Of a DNA stretch of 64,000 nt, positions 54,823 through 63,578 are shown in pieces (the stretch's first letter is position 1; each line of letters starts with the position of its first letter). The stretch comes from DAISKN01 sp964553925 (lineage in GTDB: Bacteria > Acidobacteriota > Vicinamibacteria > Marinacidobacterales > SMYC01), in contig CAZKNR010000202.1 in NCBI GenBank assembly GCA_964553925.1, positions 1-64,000 on the forward strand, written 5' to 3'. Below the pieces are notes generated by a model, which was not told the DNA's origin, did not search any database, and saw nothing but the letters and a program-made list of their open reading frames with translations. Position numbers and translations under genes: made by a program.

Positions 54823-55548
54823 ATGCCCGTGGACGTCCTCGCCTTCGGACCTCACCCCGACGACGTGGAGCTTGCGATGGGAGGGACGCTCCTGAAGCTC
54901 CAGGCGGCAGGATATCGGACGGGAATCGTCGATCTTACCTCGGGGGAAATGGGCACCCGCGGGACAGCCGAGCTCAGGGCGCGAGAGGCTGAGGAGGCGG
55001 CGAAACTTCTGGGAGTCTCCGTACGGCGGAATCTGGATCTAGGAGATGGAAGACTCGAGCCGAGCTCCGTCGCGAAGAGAAAAGTCGCCGAGGTGATCCG
55101 CGAGCTCGAGCCCCGCATCGTCTTCACCAACTACCCCGAGAACAACCATCCCGACCACACGGCGGCGGGGCCTCTGGTCGCGGAAGCGGCCTATCTCGCT
55201 GGTCTGAGGAAGCTCGAGGCGTCGGGCGAGCCTCATCGTCCGAACCGCGTTCTCTACTACCTCGTCCCCCACAAGGTGGCGCCCTCGTTCATCGTCGACG
55301 TGAGCCCGTTCCACGAGAAGAAGATGACCGCGGTTCGGGCCTACGCCTCTCAGCTTTTCGCCCCGGGGAGCGGGGACCCGGCGACGTTCATCAGTCAGCC
55401 GGGGTTTCTCTCCCGCGTCGATGCTCTCGACCGTTACTACGGCGCTCTCATTGACGCCGATTTCGGCGAAGCGTTCTATCTCCGGGAGGCGATGCGAGTC
55501 GACGACCCGGTGAAGTTCTTCGACTCGGCGTTTACCAGGATCACCTAA
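54823..55548 (+). CDS. bshB1: bacillithiol biosynthesis deacetylase BshB1
   Basis: The 241-residue PIG-L family protein starts VDVLAFGPHPDDVELAMGGTLLKL with the zinc ligands H..DD, continues with LTSGEMGTRGT and NYPENNHPDHTAA, the BshB1-type pattern. It removes acetate from GlcNAc-malate in bacillithiol synthesis. bshA starts two bases after its stop, which supports the pathway call. bshC is not in the window. Confidence 0.92.
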   Translation: MPVDVLAFGPHPDDVELAMGGTLLKLQAAGYRTGIVDLTSGEMGTRGTAELRAREAEEAAKLLGVSVRRNLDLGDGRLEPSSVAKRKVAEVIRELEPRIVFTNYPENNHPDHTAAGPLVAEAAYLAGLRKLEASGEPHRPNRVLYYLVPHKVAPSFIVDVSPFHEKKMTAVRAYASQLFAPGSGDPATFISQPGFLSRVDALDRYYGALIDADFGEAFYLREAMRVDDPVKFFDSAFTRIT

Positions 55549-55549
55549 A

Positions 55550-56662
55550 TTGAAGATAGCCATCGTCTGTTATCCCAGCCACGGGGGAAGCGGTGTCGTG
55601 GCCTCGGAGCTCGCCCTCGGGCTCGCCGATCGCGGCCATACCGTCCATATCGTGAGCTACGCGGTTCCGTTCCGCCTCCGGGAGTTCCATCCCAACGTGC
55701 GGTTCCACGAGGTCGACGTCAATACCTACCCGCTCTTCAAGTACCCGCCCTACACGCTGGGGCTCGCGACCAAGATCGCTCAGGTCGCGAGCGAGGAGAC
55801 CATCGACGTCGTCCACGCCCACTACGCCGTGCCCCATGCGGTCAGCGCGTTTCTCGCGAAACAGATTCTGGGCGGGAGCCACCCAAAGATCGTGACCACG
55901 CTCCATGGAACGGACATCACCCTCGTGGGCGCGGACGAGTCGTTCTACCGGGTCACCAAGTTCGCGATCGAGGTCTCCGACGGAGTCACCGCGGTCTCCC
56001 GCTATCTCAAGGATCGGACGGTCGCGGATTTCGCGCTCGAAAAGCCCATCGAGGTCATCTACAACTTCGTCGATACCTCGAAGGGGCCTCGAGGCCGGCC
56101 CTCGGATCGCAAGCACTGGGCGCCTTCAGGCGAGAAGATCCTGGTGCATGCGTCCAACTTCCGTCCGGTGAAACGGGTGACCGACGTCGTGCGGATTTTC
56201 GACCTCGTACGAAAGCGGGTCGACGCCAAGCTCCTTCTGGTGGGGGAAGGACCGGAGAAGATCTTCGTCCGCGAGCTGGTAAAGGAGCTTCGCCTGACCG
56301 AGCACGTCCATTTCCTGGGAGAGCAGGACTACCTCGAAAGCATTCTCGCCACGTCGGACCTGTTGCTCCTTCCAAGCGAGCAGGAGAGCTTCGGCCTCGT
56401 CGCCCTCGAGGCGATGAGCTGCGGCGTGCCCGTAGTAGGAAGCCGGGTGGGAGGTCTTCCCGAGGTCGTCCTCCACGGGGAGACCGGTTACCTTTTTCCG
56501 GTAGGCGAAATCCGGGACATGGCCGATGCCTCGGTGAGGCTCCTCTCGAGCCCCGAAGAGCACGGGCGTATGTCGGAAGGCTCGAAGAAGCGGGCGCGAG
56601 AGAACTTCGAAGCCTCGAGCATCATTCCCCAGTACGAGCGGCTCTACCAGAGCCTGCTCTAG
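55550..56662 (+). CDS. bshA: N-acetyl-alpha-D-glucosaminyl L-malate synthase BshA
   Basis: The 370-residue GT4 glycosyltransferase has CYPSHGGSGVVASELALGLADRGHTVHIVSY at the start, TTLHGTDITLVG near 117, and the catalytic E..GLV..EAM pattern (PSEQESFGLVALEAMSCGVPV) near 275. It joins UDP-GlcNAc and malate, the first step of bacillithiol synthesis. Start TTG follows bshB1 by one base after its TAA. Confidence 0.93.
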   Translation: MKIAIVCYPSHGGSGVVASELALGLADRGHTVHIVSYAVPFRLREFHPNVRFHEVDVNTYPLFKYPPYTLGLATKIAQVASEETIDVVHAHYAVPHAVSAFLAKQILGGSHPKIVTTLHGTDITLVGADESFYRVTKFAIEVSDGVTAVSRYLKDRTVADFALEKPIEVIYNFVDTSKGPRGRPSDRKHWAPSGEKILVHASNFRPVKRVTDVVRIFDLVRKRVDAKLLLVGEGPEKIFVRELVKELRLTEHVHFLGEQDYLESILATSDLLLLPSEQESFGLVALEAMSCGVPVVGSRVGGLPEVVLHGETGYLFPVGEIRDMADASVRLLSSPEEHGRMSEGSKKRARENFEASSIIPQYERLYQSLL

Positions 56663-56768
56663 ACCCTCGCGTCTTCTGCCCCACCTGGAGTACAGTGCCT
56701 CTTTCGCCGACTGACGACGTGGGTTGGGGGAAGGCGTTCTCCGGAACGACAGGACGTGGAAGGTCGCC

Positions 56769-58580
56769 GTGCCCGAAAGCAGGAACTCGGTAGAGGGTAG
56801 GACCACTTCCTATCAGAGAGTGCTCCATCAGCTCCGGGGCCTTCATCAGCGGGTGAAGGACCTCGGGCCGGCTCCTGCCAAACCGGGGGTCACGATCTCC
56901 CCCGACATCCTGGGGTCGTTCGATTCCACGCTCAGCGAGCTCGAGCAGGAAGTTGTTTCCATGTGGACGAGTGTCCTCGACACTCCCTTCGTCGACCTCG
57001 CGACCCGCACCGCCGCCCACTTCTTTACCGAGCGCAGCGTTCGTCGTTTCTCGGAGCGCGCGCTCGATGAGCTCATTCGCGAGGTGGGGGCGGGCTCGGG
57101 GGCGCTCCTTCTCTTCCGCACTCCGGGCACGGACGCCGAAGTGGTGGCGGCCAGAAACGACCGGAGCGAGAGCGTCGAGCACGACCCCCGGGTAAGCCGG
57201 ACGATCATTCGCGAAATCGTGAATGGACTCGACTCGGTGCTCGTGGAGGACGCCCAGGTGGACGCTCTCCTTGCGAACGAGGAAAGCGCGCAGCAGCTGA
57301 AGCTCCGGTCGGTTCTCGCCATCCCGCTCCGCTTCAAGACCTACCTCGCGGGAGCTATCTACCTCGAGAACCAGCATGCGCGGGGCGCCTTCGGAGAATG
57401 GGATCGCGAGCTCCTCCTCGCCATCGGACGGCTCATCGCGATCTTTCTCAACGCCACGCTCCGGCTCGACGAGGAGATCGAAGCCAGGAAGCGCCTCTAC
57501 CGCGAGCTCAAAGGCAAGACTTACTTCGACGGTCTCGTGGGGTCATCGCCGCGCATGATGGAGGTCATCGAGAGAATCGAGCAGGTCGGACCGACGCTGG
57601 CCACGGTGCTCATCGAGGGCGAGAGCGGCACCGGCAAAGAGCTCGTGGCTCGCGCCGTCCATAAGGCGAGCGAGCGCGCGGCGAAGCCTTTGGTGGTGGT
57701 GAACTGCGCGGCCCTTCCCGAGGACCTCCTCGAAGCGGAGCTCTTCGGCACCGAGCCCGGCGCTTTCACCGGCGCCGTGAGCCGTATCGGACGCTGCGAG
57801 ATGGCCGACGGAGGAACGCTCTTTCTCGATGAGATCGGGGAGCTATCGAGAAAGCTCCAGGTCAAGTTCCTCCGCTTCCTCCAGGAGCACAGCTTCGAGC
57901 GGCTCGGGGGCAAGAAGACCATCAAGGTCGACGTGCGGGTCGTCGCCGCCACCAATCGCGATCTGCGGGAGCTGGTGAAGAAGGGGGAGTTTCGGGAGGA
58001 GCTTTACTATCGGCTCTGGGTCTATCCCATCGAGGTTCCGGCGCTGCGCGAGCGGAAGGAGGACGTCGCGACCCTCGTGGATCATTTCGCGCGGGTGTTC
58101 GCCCTCCAGATGGGAAAGACGCCCATCGTCATCGATCCCGAGGTCTACGATGCGCTCGGGAGCTACGCCTGGCCCGGGAACATCCGCCAGCTGGAGAACG
58201 TGGTCCAGCGTTTGGTGGTCGAGAATCGCGGGCGCCCGGTCGCGCTCGACGATCTTCCCGAGGAGGTGAGCGGGGGGCGGCGCCGCATTCTCAAGATCGC
58301 CAAGGATCCCTTTCGGCGGCTGATGGCGGAGGTCCCGAAGGATTACAACCAGCTCAAGCGGCGCCGGAACGAGCTCCAGGAGGTCGCCGCGGTGTACGCC
58401 CAGGAGCTCGAGGACCGCTTCGTCGACTCCATCCTGGAGCGCACCGATGGAAACATCAGCCGAGCGGCGAAGGACTTCGGGATGCATCGAACTCTCATCC
58501 ACAAGAACCTCCGCTCGCGCAAGGGCCGCGATCCCGAGAGCGAGGCGAGACCCCTGACCGGCGACGAAGAGGACCTGTAG
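56769..58580 (+). CDS. sigma-54-dependent transcriptional activator with GAF domain
   Basis: The GTG at 56769 has GGAAGG five bases upstream. The 603-residue protein has a GAF sensory domain (about 95-235), an AAA+ domain (about 255-480) with Walker A GESGTGKE, the sigma-54-contacting loop GAFTGA intact, and Walker B GGTLFLDEIGE, and a Fis-type helix-turn-helix at the end (GNISRAAKDFGMHRTLIHKNL). It needs ATP to open sigma-54 promoters. Near-consensus sigma-54 promoters lie just downstream at 58707 and at 34820. Confidence 0.95.
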   Translation: MPESRNSVEGRTTSYQRVLHQLRGLHQRVKDLGPAPAKPGVTISPDILGSFDSTLSELEQEVVSMWTSVLDTPFVDLATRTAAHFFTERSVRRFSERALDELIREVGAGSGALLLFRTPGTDAEVVAARNDRSESVEHDPRVSRTIIREIVNGLDSVLVEDAQVDALLANEESAQQLKLRSVLAIPLRFKTYLAGAIYLENQHARGAFGEWDRELLLAIGRLIAIFLNATLRLDEEIEARKRLYRELKGKTYFDGLVGSSPRMMEVIERIEQVGPTLATVLIEGESGTGKELVARAVHKASERAAKPLVVVNCAALPEDLLEAELFGTEPGAFTGAVSRIGRCEMADGGTLFLDEIGELSRKLQVKFLRFLQEHSFERLGGKKTIKVDVRVVAATNRDLRELVKKGEFREELYYRLWVYPIEVPALRERKEDVATLVDHFARVFALQMGKTPIVIDPEVYDALGSYAWPGNIRQLENVVQRLVVENRGRPVALDDLPEEVSGGRRRILKIAKDPFRRLMAEVPKDYNQLKRRRNELQEVAAVYAQELEDRFVDSILERTDGNISRAAKDFGMHRTLIHKNLRSRKGRDPESEARPLTGDEEDL

Positions 58581-58706
58581 TCCGAGCCGCTACAGGAAAA
58601 GCCGCGTCTCCGATAGTGTAGGCGAAGCCGCGACAGCCGGCCGTTCCGCCGTCGCTCTCAACCTCGACATTGGCGGGGTTTCTGGATCGTCGCCCTCGTG
58701 CGCGAA

Positions 58707-58722
58707 TGGCACTCTCCTTGCA
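58707..58722 (+). promoter_or_regulatory. sigma-54 promoter downstream of the activator gene
   Basis: TGGCACT-CTCC-TTGCA differs from the full consensus only at the seventh base and has exact GG-N10-GC spacing. It is in non-coding DNA 127 bases after the activator stop and points to the small ORF at 58764. A start near 58733 is expected. Confidence 0.7.
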
Positions 58723-58763
58723 ATCTCCTGGAATCGACAAGGTCGTGGATGGACCAGGAATCG

Positions 58764-58838
58764 ATGACGATGCGGAACGAGAAACCATTGGTGATTTTGG
58801 GGGAGTGGGCTCAGACCGGATCGGAGTCGGCTCCGTGA
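58764..58838 (+). CDS. 24-residue putative peptide behind the sigma-54 promoter
   Basis: The mini-ORF opens with two in-frame ATGs (58764 and 58770), with AGGA four bases before the first. It reads MTMRNEKPLVILGEWAQTGS and ends four residues later at TGA 58836. The peptide has no known relative that I recognise. Position after a sigma-54 promoter and before a hairpin suggests a short transcription unit; an untranslated small RNA is the alternative. Confidence 0.4.
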   Translation: MTMRNEKPLVILGEWAQTGSESAP

Positions 58839-58899
58839 GCGAAGGCGAGGTACGCGGCTTCCCGTCCCGTGGCTCGCCGCGCTCACGGAGCGAAGACGG

Positions 58900-58921
58900 G
58901 GGAGCGGCCTCGGCCGCTCCC
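58900..58921 (+). terminator. strong hairpin at the end of the small unit
   Basis: GGGAGCGGCC and GGCCGCTCCC form a perfect ten-pair inverted repeat with two bases between (four to six unpaired in practice), followed by TCTC. It lies between the small sigma-54 unit and the convergent kinase gene, two bases before the kinase stop. T-run is poor, so termination may be incomplete or factor-assisted. Confidence 0.5.
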
Positions 58922-58923
58922 TC

Positions 58924-60645
58924 TCAATCCTTCACATCCGACTCGAGGCTCTCGGTTCCGGCGGCAACTACGTGGATCGTGTTGCCCTCGAGCCAGCCTC
59001 GGAATCGAAGCGGCTCTTCTCGATAAAGAGCGATCCTCTCGAAACCGTCGAGACGGTAGAGCCTGCCGCGAGTGTAGAGCATGGGGCTCTGGCCTTCCCG
59101 TATGCAGCGCTCGGCGCAGCGAAGATGGAGAATCCCCTGGGCGCCTCCCGTGGCTCCGCAGTCTTCGTCGGTGAGAAAGCCCGTCCAGCGGCGGATTTCG
59201 GGAAGGTCGGCTTTCTCGCCCGGCCGCTCCGGCGCATTTGACGCGGATGCGGTCCTGGGCCGGGGAGCCGGCGCCTCCCCTTCGGCTCGCGTGAAGTCGA
59301 ATCGAATTCGGTGCGTCGAGCCCGCGGTGACAACGAGCTTCTTCTCCTCGCGTCTTCCCCCGCCCGCATCCAGCACCACGAGATGCTCCCCTGGCGGGAG
59401 CGCCGGGAACGTGCCGGGCGCAGTCCCGACGGGCTTGCCGTCGAGAAAAACCCACGCCGTTTCCGCGGAATCGATTTCGAGAGTAGCGGTTCTCCTGTCC
59501 GCGGCCGGTAAGGCCTCTCGACCGGCCGACGGTCGCGGCGCGAGATCCGCAGCCACGGGGGCATCGGATCGGATCTCCTGGCTCCCGTCAGCCTCGACCG
59601 CGTCCGCTTCCGGCGCGAGGAGTACAGCCCCATCCGGCTCGACGCGCGGAGTAATCTCGGCGGAGGAAGGCCAGAGAGCGTAGATGAAGCCGAGCATCCC
59701 CGCGAGAGTGAGCGCCGCGAGCGACAAGCGCATCTCCTTCGAGCGCATCCTTCGAACCCAGGGAGGGAGCTTCAGCGTGGGGATGACCCGGCGAATCCCG
59801 GAGGCGTGAAGGGTCACGGTGGCGGGCTGGTCCGCGGACCGGCTCAGAGCTTCCGCGAGCTCGCCCGCGGTCGAGAATCTTTCGGACGCCTCGCGAGCCA
59901 TCGACTTTCTCAGGACACCGTTCACCGCCGGCGGAAGGGCGACCCCCTTCGGGGGGATGGGGAGCGGTTCGGTCAGGTGCTTCATGAGGATCCCGACCGC
60001 GGTCTCGGCCGTGAAGGGAACGTGCCCGGCCAGCATCTGGTAGGTCACGACCCCGAGAGAGTAGACGTCGGAGCGGTGGTCGAGGCGCTCGCCTTTGCAC
60101 TGCTCGGGCGACATGAACTCCGGGGTTCCGACGATGAGATCGCCGCCGGTGGTGGTGTCGCCCCGGCGGAAGGGTTTGGCGATGCCGAAGTCGAATACCG
60201 AGCACCGCAGATCCGGGGTCACGAGGATGTTCGAGGGCTTGATGTCGCGGTGGACGACGCCTGCCTTGTGGGCGGCGTCGAGAGCATCGGCCACCTGCGA
60301 CACCACCTTCACCACCCGATTGAGCGGCCAGGGATGCCCGTGAAGCTGGCTCCTCAGAGTGGTGGTATCCACCATGTATTTCATGACCAGGAACGGGCGG
60401 CCCTCGTGCTCGCCGGCGTCGTAAATGGGAAGGATGTGGGGATGATCCAGCCGGCCGAGGAGCTCGGCCTCCTGTCGGAAGCGCCGCACCCAGTCGGCGT
60501 CGTGGCTCACTTCCTGGAGGAGCACCTTCAGCGCGACTTCGCGCTTCAGAGCCGGGTGGAATGCCTTGTAGACCTCAGCGGTTCCGCCGCGTCCCAAAAG
60601 CGAAATAATATGGTATGCGCCCACCACGTGTCCGACCAGGTCCAA
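58924..60645 (-). CDS. Ser/Thr protein kinase with PEGA domain
   Basis: TTG start with GGAGG eight bases upstream. Kinase domain about 10-265 (GRGGTAEVYKA, ALKVL, VVHRDIKPSNILV, DFGIA, GTPEFMSPEQ), one membrane helix near 305-322, an Ala/Glu-rich linker, then a PEGA-like domain (ETAWVFLDGKPVGTAPGTFPALPPGEHLVVLDAG, about 395-440). The last 90 residues are polar with paired Cys and unassigned. PEGA domains are found in surface-located proteins, so this is likely a receptor. It is divergent from another kinase. Confidence 0.9.
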   Translation of the reverse strand: MDLVGHVVGAYHIISLLGRGGTAEVYKAFHPALKREVALKVLLQEVSHDADWVRRFRQEAELLGRLDHPHILPIYDAGEHEGRPFLVMKYMVDTTTLRSQLHGHPWPLNRVVKVVSQVADALDAAHKAGVVHRDIKPSNILVTPDLRCSVFDFGIAKPFRRGDTTTGGDLIVGTPEFMSPEQCKGERLDHRSDVYSLGVVTYQMLAGHVPFTAETAVGILMKHLTEPLPIPPKGVALPPAVNGVLRKSMAREASERFSTAGELAEALSRSADQPATVTLHASGIRRVIPTLKLPPWVRRMRSKEMRLSLAALTLAGMLGFIYALWPSSAEITPRVEPDGAVLLAPEADAVEADGSQEIRSDAPVAADLAPRPSAGREALPAADRRTATLEIDSAETAWVFLDGKPVGTAPGTFPALPPGEHLVVLDAGGGRREEKKLVVTAGSTHRIRFDFTRAEGEAPAPRPRTASASNAPERPGEKADLPEIRRWTGFLTDEDCGATGGAQGILHLRCAERCIREGQSPMLYTRGRLYRLDGFERIALYREEPLRFRGWLEGNTIHVVAAGTESLESDVKD

Positions 60646-60776
60646 ATCGAAGTCCTCCTCGGCTTAAAGTCCAGGTCGCGGCGCATGACCCAGTGTATGG
60701 GAGTTAAGTCTCAGGCTAGTGGCTGGCGAACCAAAACGCAAGTGTGGGTGGGTGCTACCATTGGAAGAGAAAAGAC

Positions 60777-62030
60777 GTGACCATCCGCACACTTTCCCGC
60801 TACGAGCTACTGGACGAGATCGGGCGTGGCAACATGGGAGTGGTGTATCGGGCTCGGGACCCCGTGATGGATCGCACGGTGGCCATCAAGGTGATCCGGC
60901 TCGGGTTTTCCCTCGACGAAGAGAAACGCCTCGTCTTCCTGGAGCGGTTCCATCGAGAAGCGCAGATCGCGGGAAAGCTCGGCCACCCTAACATCATCGC
61001 CGTCCACGATTTCGGGGCCGGAGACGAGCCCTACATCGTCATGGAATACTTCCCCGGCGTCAGCCTGTCGGCGCTCGCCGAGCGGGGGCCGCTTCCACTC
61101 GAGGACGTGGAGCTCATCGCCCGGCAGCTCGGAGTCGCGCTCGCCTACGCCCATGAGCGAGGGGTCGTCCATCGGGACATCAAGCCCGCGAACGTGCTCT
61201 ATCAGCCGGGTTGCATCAAGCTCCTCGACTTCGGGATCGCGAAGCTCGAAACCTCCGAGCTCACCGCGACCGGGGAGTTCATGGGGACGCCGAGCTACAT
61301 GTCTCCCGAGATTTTCTCGGGAGGTGTTGCCGACGGACGAAGCGACCTCTTCTCGCTAGGGGTCGTGATCTACCAGCTCCTCACCGGGCGCAAGCCCTTC
61401 GAGGGCGGAAGCGTGAGCCGGACGATCTACCGCGTGCTCCACGAGGAGCCGGCCTCTCCCTCGAGCCTGCGCGCCGGGATTCCGCCGGGATGGGATCGGG
61501 TCTCGAGGAGGCTCCTGGCCAAATCGCCGGAAGCGCGTTACCCGACCGCGGGGGATCTCGTTTTGGATCTCGACCGGCTCTCTCAGGGAGACGCCCCTTC
61601 GCCGAAGAAGTCGAGAGCTCGCATCGTTGTGGCTGCGGCTATCCTTATGCTTGTCCTGACGCTCGGCCTCGGCTTGTTCCGGCTCGTGCGCCGACCCGGC
61701 TCCGAAGACGCTCCCGCGCGGCCGCCTCAGCCAACGCCAGCGGCTCTTGCTCTTCCTCTCCGATTCGTCGCGCGCCACGAGCACCGCGTCGGCCACTGCA
61801 CGGGAGATCTGTCGCTCGCAGAATCCGGCCTCCTGTTCGAGGGATCGCGGCATGGGAAGTGGCAGTTCCGGCCCGAGCAGATCGAAAGGCTCATCCAGCG
61901 GAGCGAGACGGAGCTCGAGCTTCGAGCCCGGACGCGAGGCGAGAGCGAGACGTTCCGGTTCACGTTCTTGCGGCCGGCCCTCGAGGAGGCGGCTCTCCGC
62001 GACTATCGCGAGAGGATTCTCGGGGAGTGA
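60777..62030 (+). CDS. Ser/Thr protein kinase with single membrane helix
   Basis: GTG start at 60777 following GGAAGAG. The 417-residue protein has a kinase domain (about 8-262: GRGNMGVVYRA, AIKVI, VVHRDIKPANVLY, DFGIA, GTPSYMSPE), a helix near 283-303 and an outside domain of about 100 residues (RHEHRVGHCTGDLSLAESGLLFEGSRHGKW) that resembles a small beta barrel of unknown ligand. The stop overlaps the GTG of the UDG gene, which suggests one message. Confidence 0.9.
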   Translation: MTIRTLSRYELLDEIGRGNMGVVYRARDPVMDRTVAIKVIRLGFSLDEEKRLVFLERFHREAQIAGKLGHPNIIAVHDFGAGDEPYIVMEYFPGVSLSALAERGPLPLEDVELIARQLGVALAYAHERGVVHRDIKPANVLYQPGCIKLLDFGIAKLETSELTATGEFMGTPSYMSPEIFSGGVADGRSDLFSLGVVIYQLLTGRKPFEGGSVSRTIYRVLHEEPASPSSLRAGIPPGWDRVSRRLLAKSPEARYPTAGDLVLDLDRLSQGDAPSPKKSRARIVVAAAILMLVLTLGLGLFRLVRRPGSEDAPARPPQPTPAALALPLRFVARHEHRVGHCTGDLSLAESGLLFEGSRHGKWQFRPEQIERLIQRSETELELRARTRGESETFRFTFLRPALEEAALRDYRERILGE

Positions 62031-62734
62031 CCCTCGAGGCTATCCGGGGGGAGGTGATTCGTTGCCGGAAGTGTCCGCGCCTCGTCTCTCACCGCGAGCG
62101 CATCGCTTTGGTGAAAACTCGCCGATTCGAGTCTGAGGATTACTGGGGAAAACCGGTTCCGGGCTTCGGCGTCCCTCGCGCTCGGCTCCTCATCGTCGGC
62201 CTCGCTCCCGCGGCTCACGGCGGCAATCGCACCGGCCGGGTGTTCACCGGGGACAGGAGCGGGGACTGGCTCTACGAGGCGCTCCACCGGTACGGGTTCG
62301 CGACGTCACCTTTCTCGGTCTCGCGCGACGATGGTCTCCGTCTGGACGATGCGTACATCAGCGCCGTCGCGCGCTGCGCGCCCCCCGGCAACAAACCGAC
62401 TCGGGAAGAAACGGAAACCTGCAGGAGTTATCTGGTGAGAGAGCTCGAGGCTCTCGAAGACGTCCGGGTCGTTTTGGCTCTCGGCCGAATCGCGTTCGAC
62501 GGCTTTCTCGCCGCGTGGCGCGAGCTCGGGCGCGAGCCCGGAAAGCCGAGGCCCAAGTTCTCGCACGGCTCGGAGCACCGTCTCGACTTCGGCGTGACCC
62601 TCCTCGGAAGTTACCATCCGAGCCAGCAGAATACCTTCACGGGGAAGCTCACGCGCCCGATGTTTCACAAGGTGTTTCGCCGGGCGCGGAGTCTCTTGAA
62701 GGGCAGCGTTGCGCCTCCCTCGAGGCGACGTTAG
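62027..62734 (+). CDS. uracil-DNA glycosylase family 5 (UDGb)
   Basis: The 235-residue protein has RCRKCPRLV near the start and CAPP...CRSYL later, four Cys that fit the Fe-S cluster of families 4 and 5. The active-site motif GLAPAAHGGNRTGRVFTGDRSGDWL (Ala in place of the usual catalytic Asp/Asn) and the late GSYHPSQQNTFTGKL are diagnostic of family 5. It removes uracil and deaminated purines from DNA. It overlaps the kinase gene by four bases. Confidence 0.93.
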   Translation: MTLEAIRGEVIRCRKCPRLVSHRERIALVKTRRFESEDYWGKPVPGFGVPRARLLIVGLAPAAHGGNRTGRVFTGDRSGDWLYEALHRYGFATSPFSVSRDDGLRLDDAYISAVARCAPPGNKPTREETETCRSYLVRELEALEDVRVVLALGRIAFDGFLAAWRELGREPGKPRPKFSHGSEHRLDFGVTLLGSYHPSQQNTFTGKLTRPMFHKVFRRARSLLKGSVAPPSRRR

Positions 62735-62797
62735 ACTAACCCATCGCGTCCCAAATGCTGCAGGAGAGGATGGGCTCGGCAAGCCCCAGCCCGTGAT

Positions 62798-63574
62798 ATG
62801 AGCGAAAGCCCGCCGCAGTGGGTAGAGCCTCGTGAGGAAGGCGAAGCGCGGCTCGCCATCGATTTCATCCCGGCCGCGGCGAAAAACTCGCGGCTCTGGT
62901 TCTTCCTGCATGGCCTCCATTCGAACCGGCGCGGAGAGAAGGCTCTCTACTTCGCCCGCCAGGTCGCGCGCCGCGGGGAAGCGTTCGCCAGCCTCGATCT
63001 CACCGGACACGGAGACTCCGAGGGCGCTCTCCTCGGGCTGTCCTTGACCCGCAACCTCGCCGATCTCGATCGAGGGCTCGAGTTCATCGAGAAGAAAGCG
63101 GGTCCGTTCCGCTCCGTTTGCCTCATCGGCTCGTCGATGGGAGGGTTCACCGCCCTTTGGTTCGCGGCGCGGAGCCCGGCGCGCATCACCCGCAACATCG
63201 TGATCGCGCCCGCGTTCGAGATGGCGGGCCGCCTCCTGTTGTCGCTCGGGAGGACGAAGGCGCAAGAGTGGCGAAGGCTAGGAAAGACTCGAATCGAGAG
63301 CCCGTATGGCGGGTTCGACCTCGGGTACCAGTTCGTGGAGGAGGAGACGCGCTATCCAACGGTGAGCTTGATGCGGCGCCTTTCGACTCCGAGCCTCATC
63401 CTTCACGGCTCCGACGACGAGGTCGTGCCCTGCCAGCTTTCGCGGCAGTTCGCCGGTCGGCTGGAGCACGTCGAGCTCGTCGAGATCCGCGGGGGCGATC
63501 ACCGGCTGACGGCCCACAAGGAGCGGCTCTTCGAGGAGATGTGGAATTTCGTCGGGCCAGTGCCCGAATCGTAG
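62798..63574 (+). CDS. alpha/beta hydrolase
   Basis: The 258-residue protein has the nucleophile elbow GSSMGG (Ser near 111), LHGLHSNRRGEKA with the oxyanion His-Gly near 34, an acid in HGSDDEVVP (near 210) and the catalytic His in GGDHRL (near 235). The substrate is probably an ester or lipid. It has no signal peptide. It is convergent with the thioesterase gene, four bases apart. Confidence 0.85.
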   Translation: MSESPPQWVEPREEGEARLAIDFIPAAAKNSRLWFFLHGLHSNRRGEKALYFARQVARRGEAFASLDLTGHGDSEGALLGLSLTRNLADLDRGLEFIEKKAGPFRSVCLIGSSMGGFTALWFAARSPARITRNIVIAPAFEMAGRLLLSLGRTKAQEWRRLGKTRIESPYGGFDLGYQFVEEETRYPTVSLMRRLSTPSLILHGSDDEVVPCQLSRQFAGRLEHVELVEIRGGDHRLTAHKERLFEEMWNFVGPVPES

Positions 63575-63578
63575 GACG

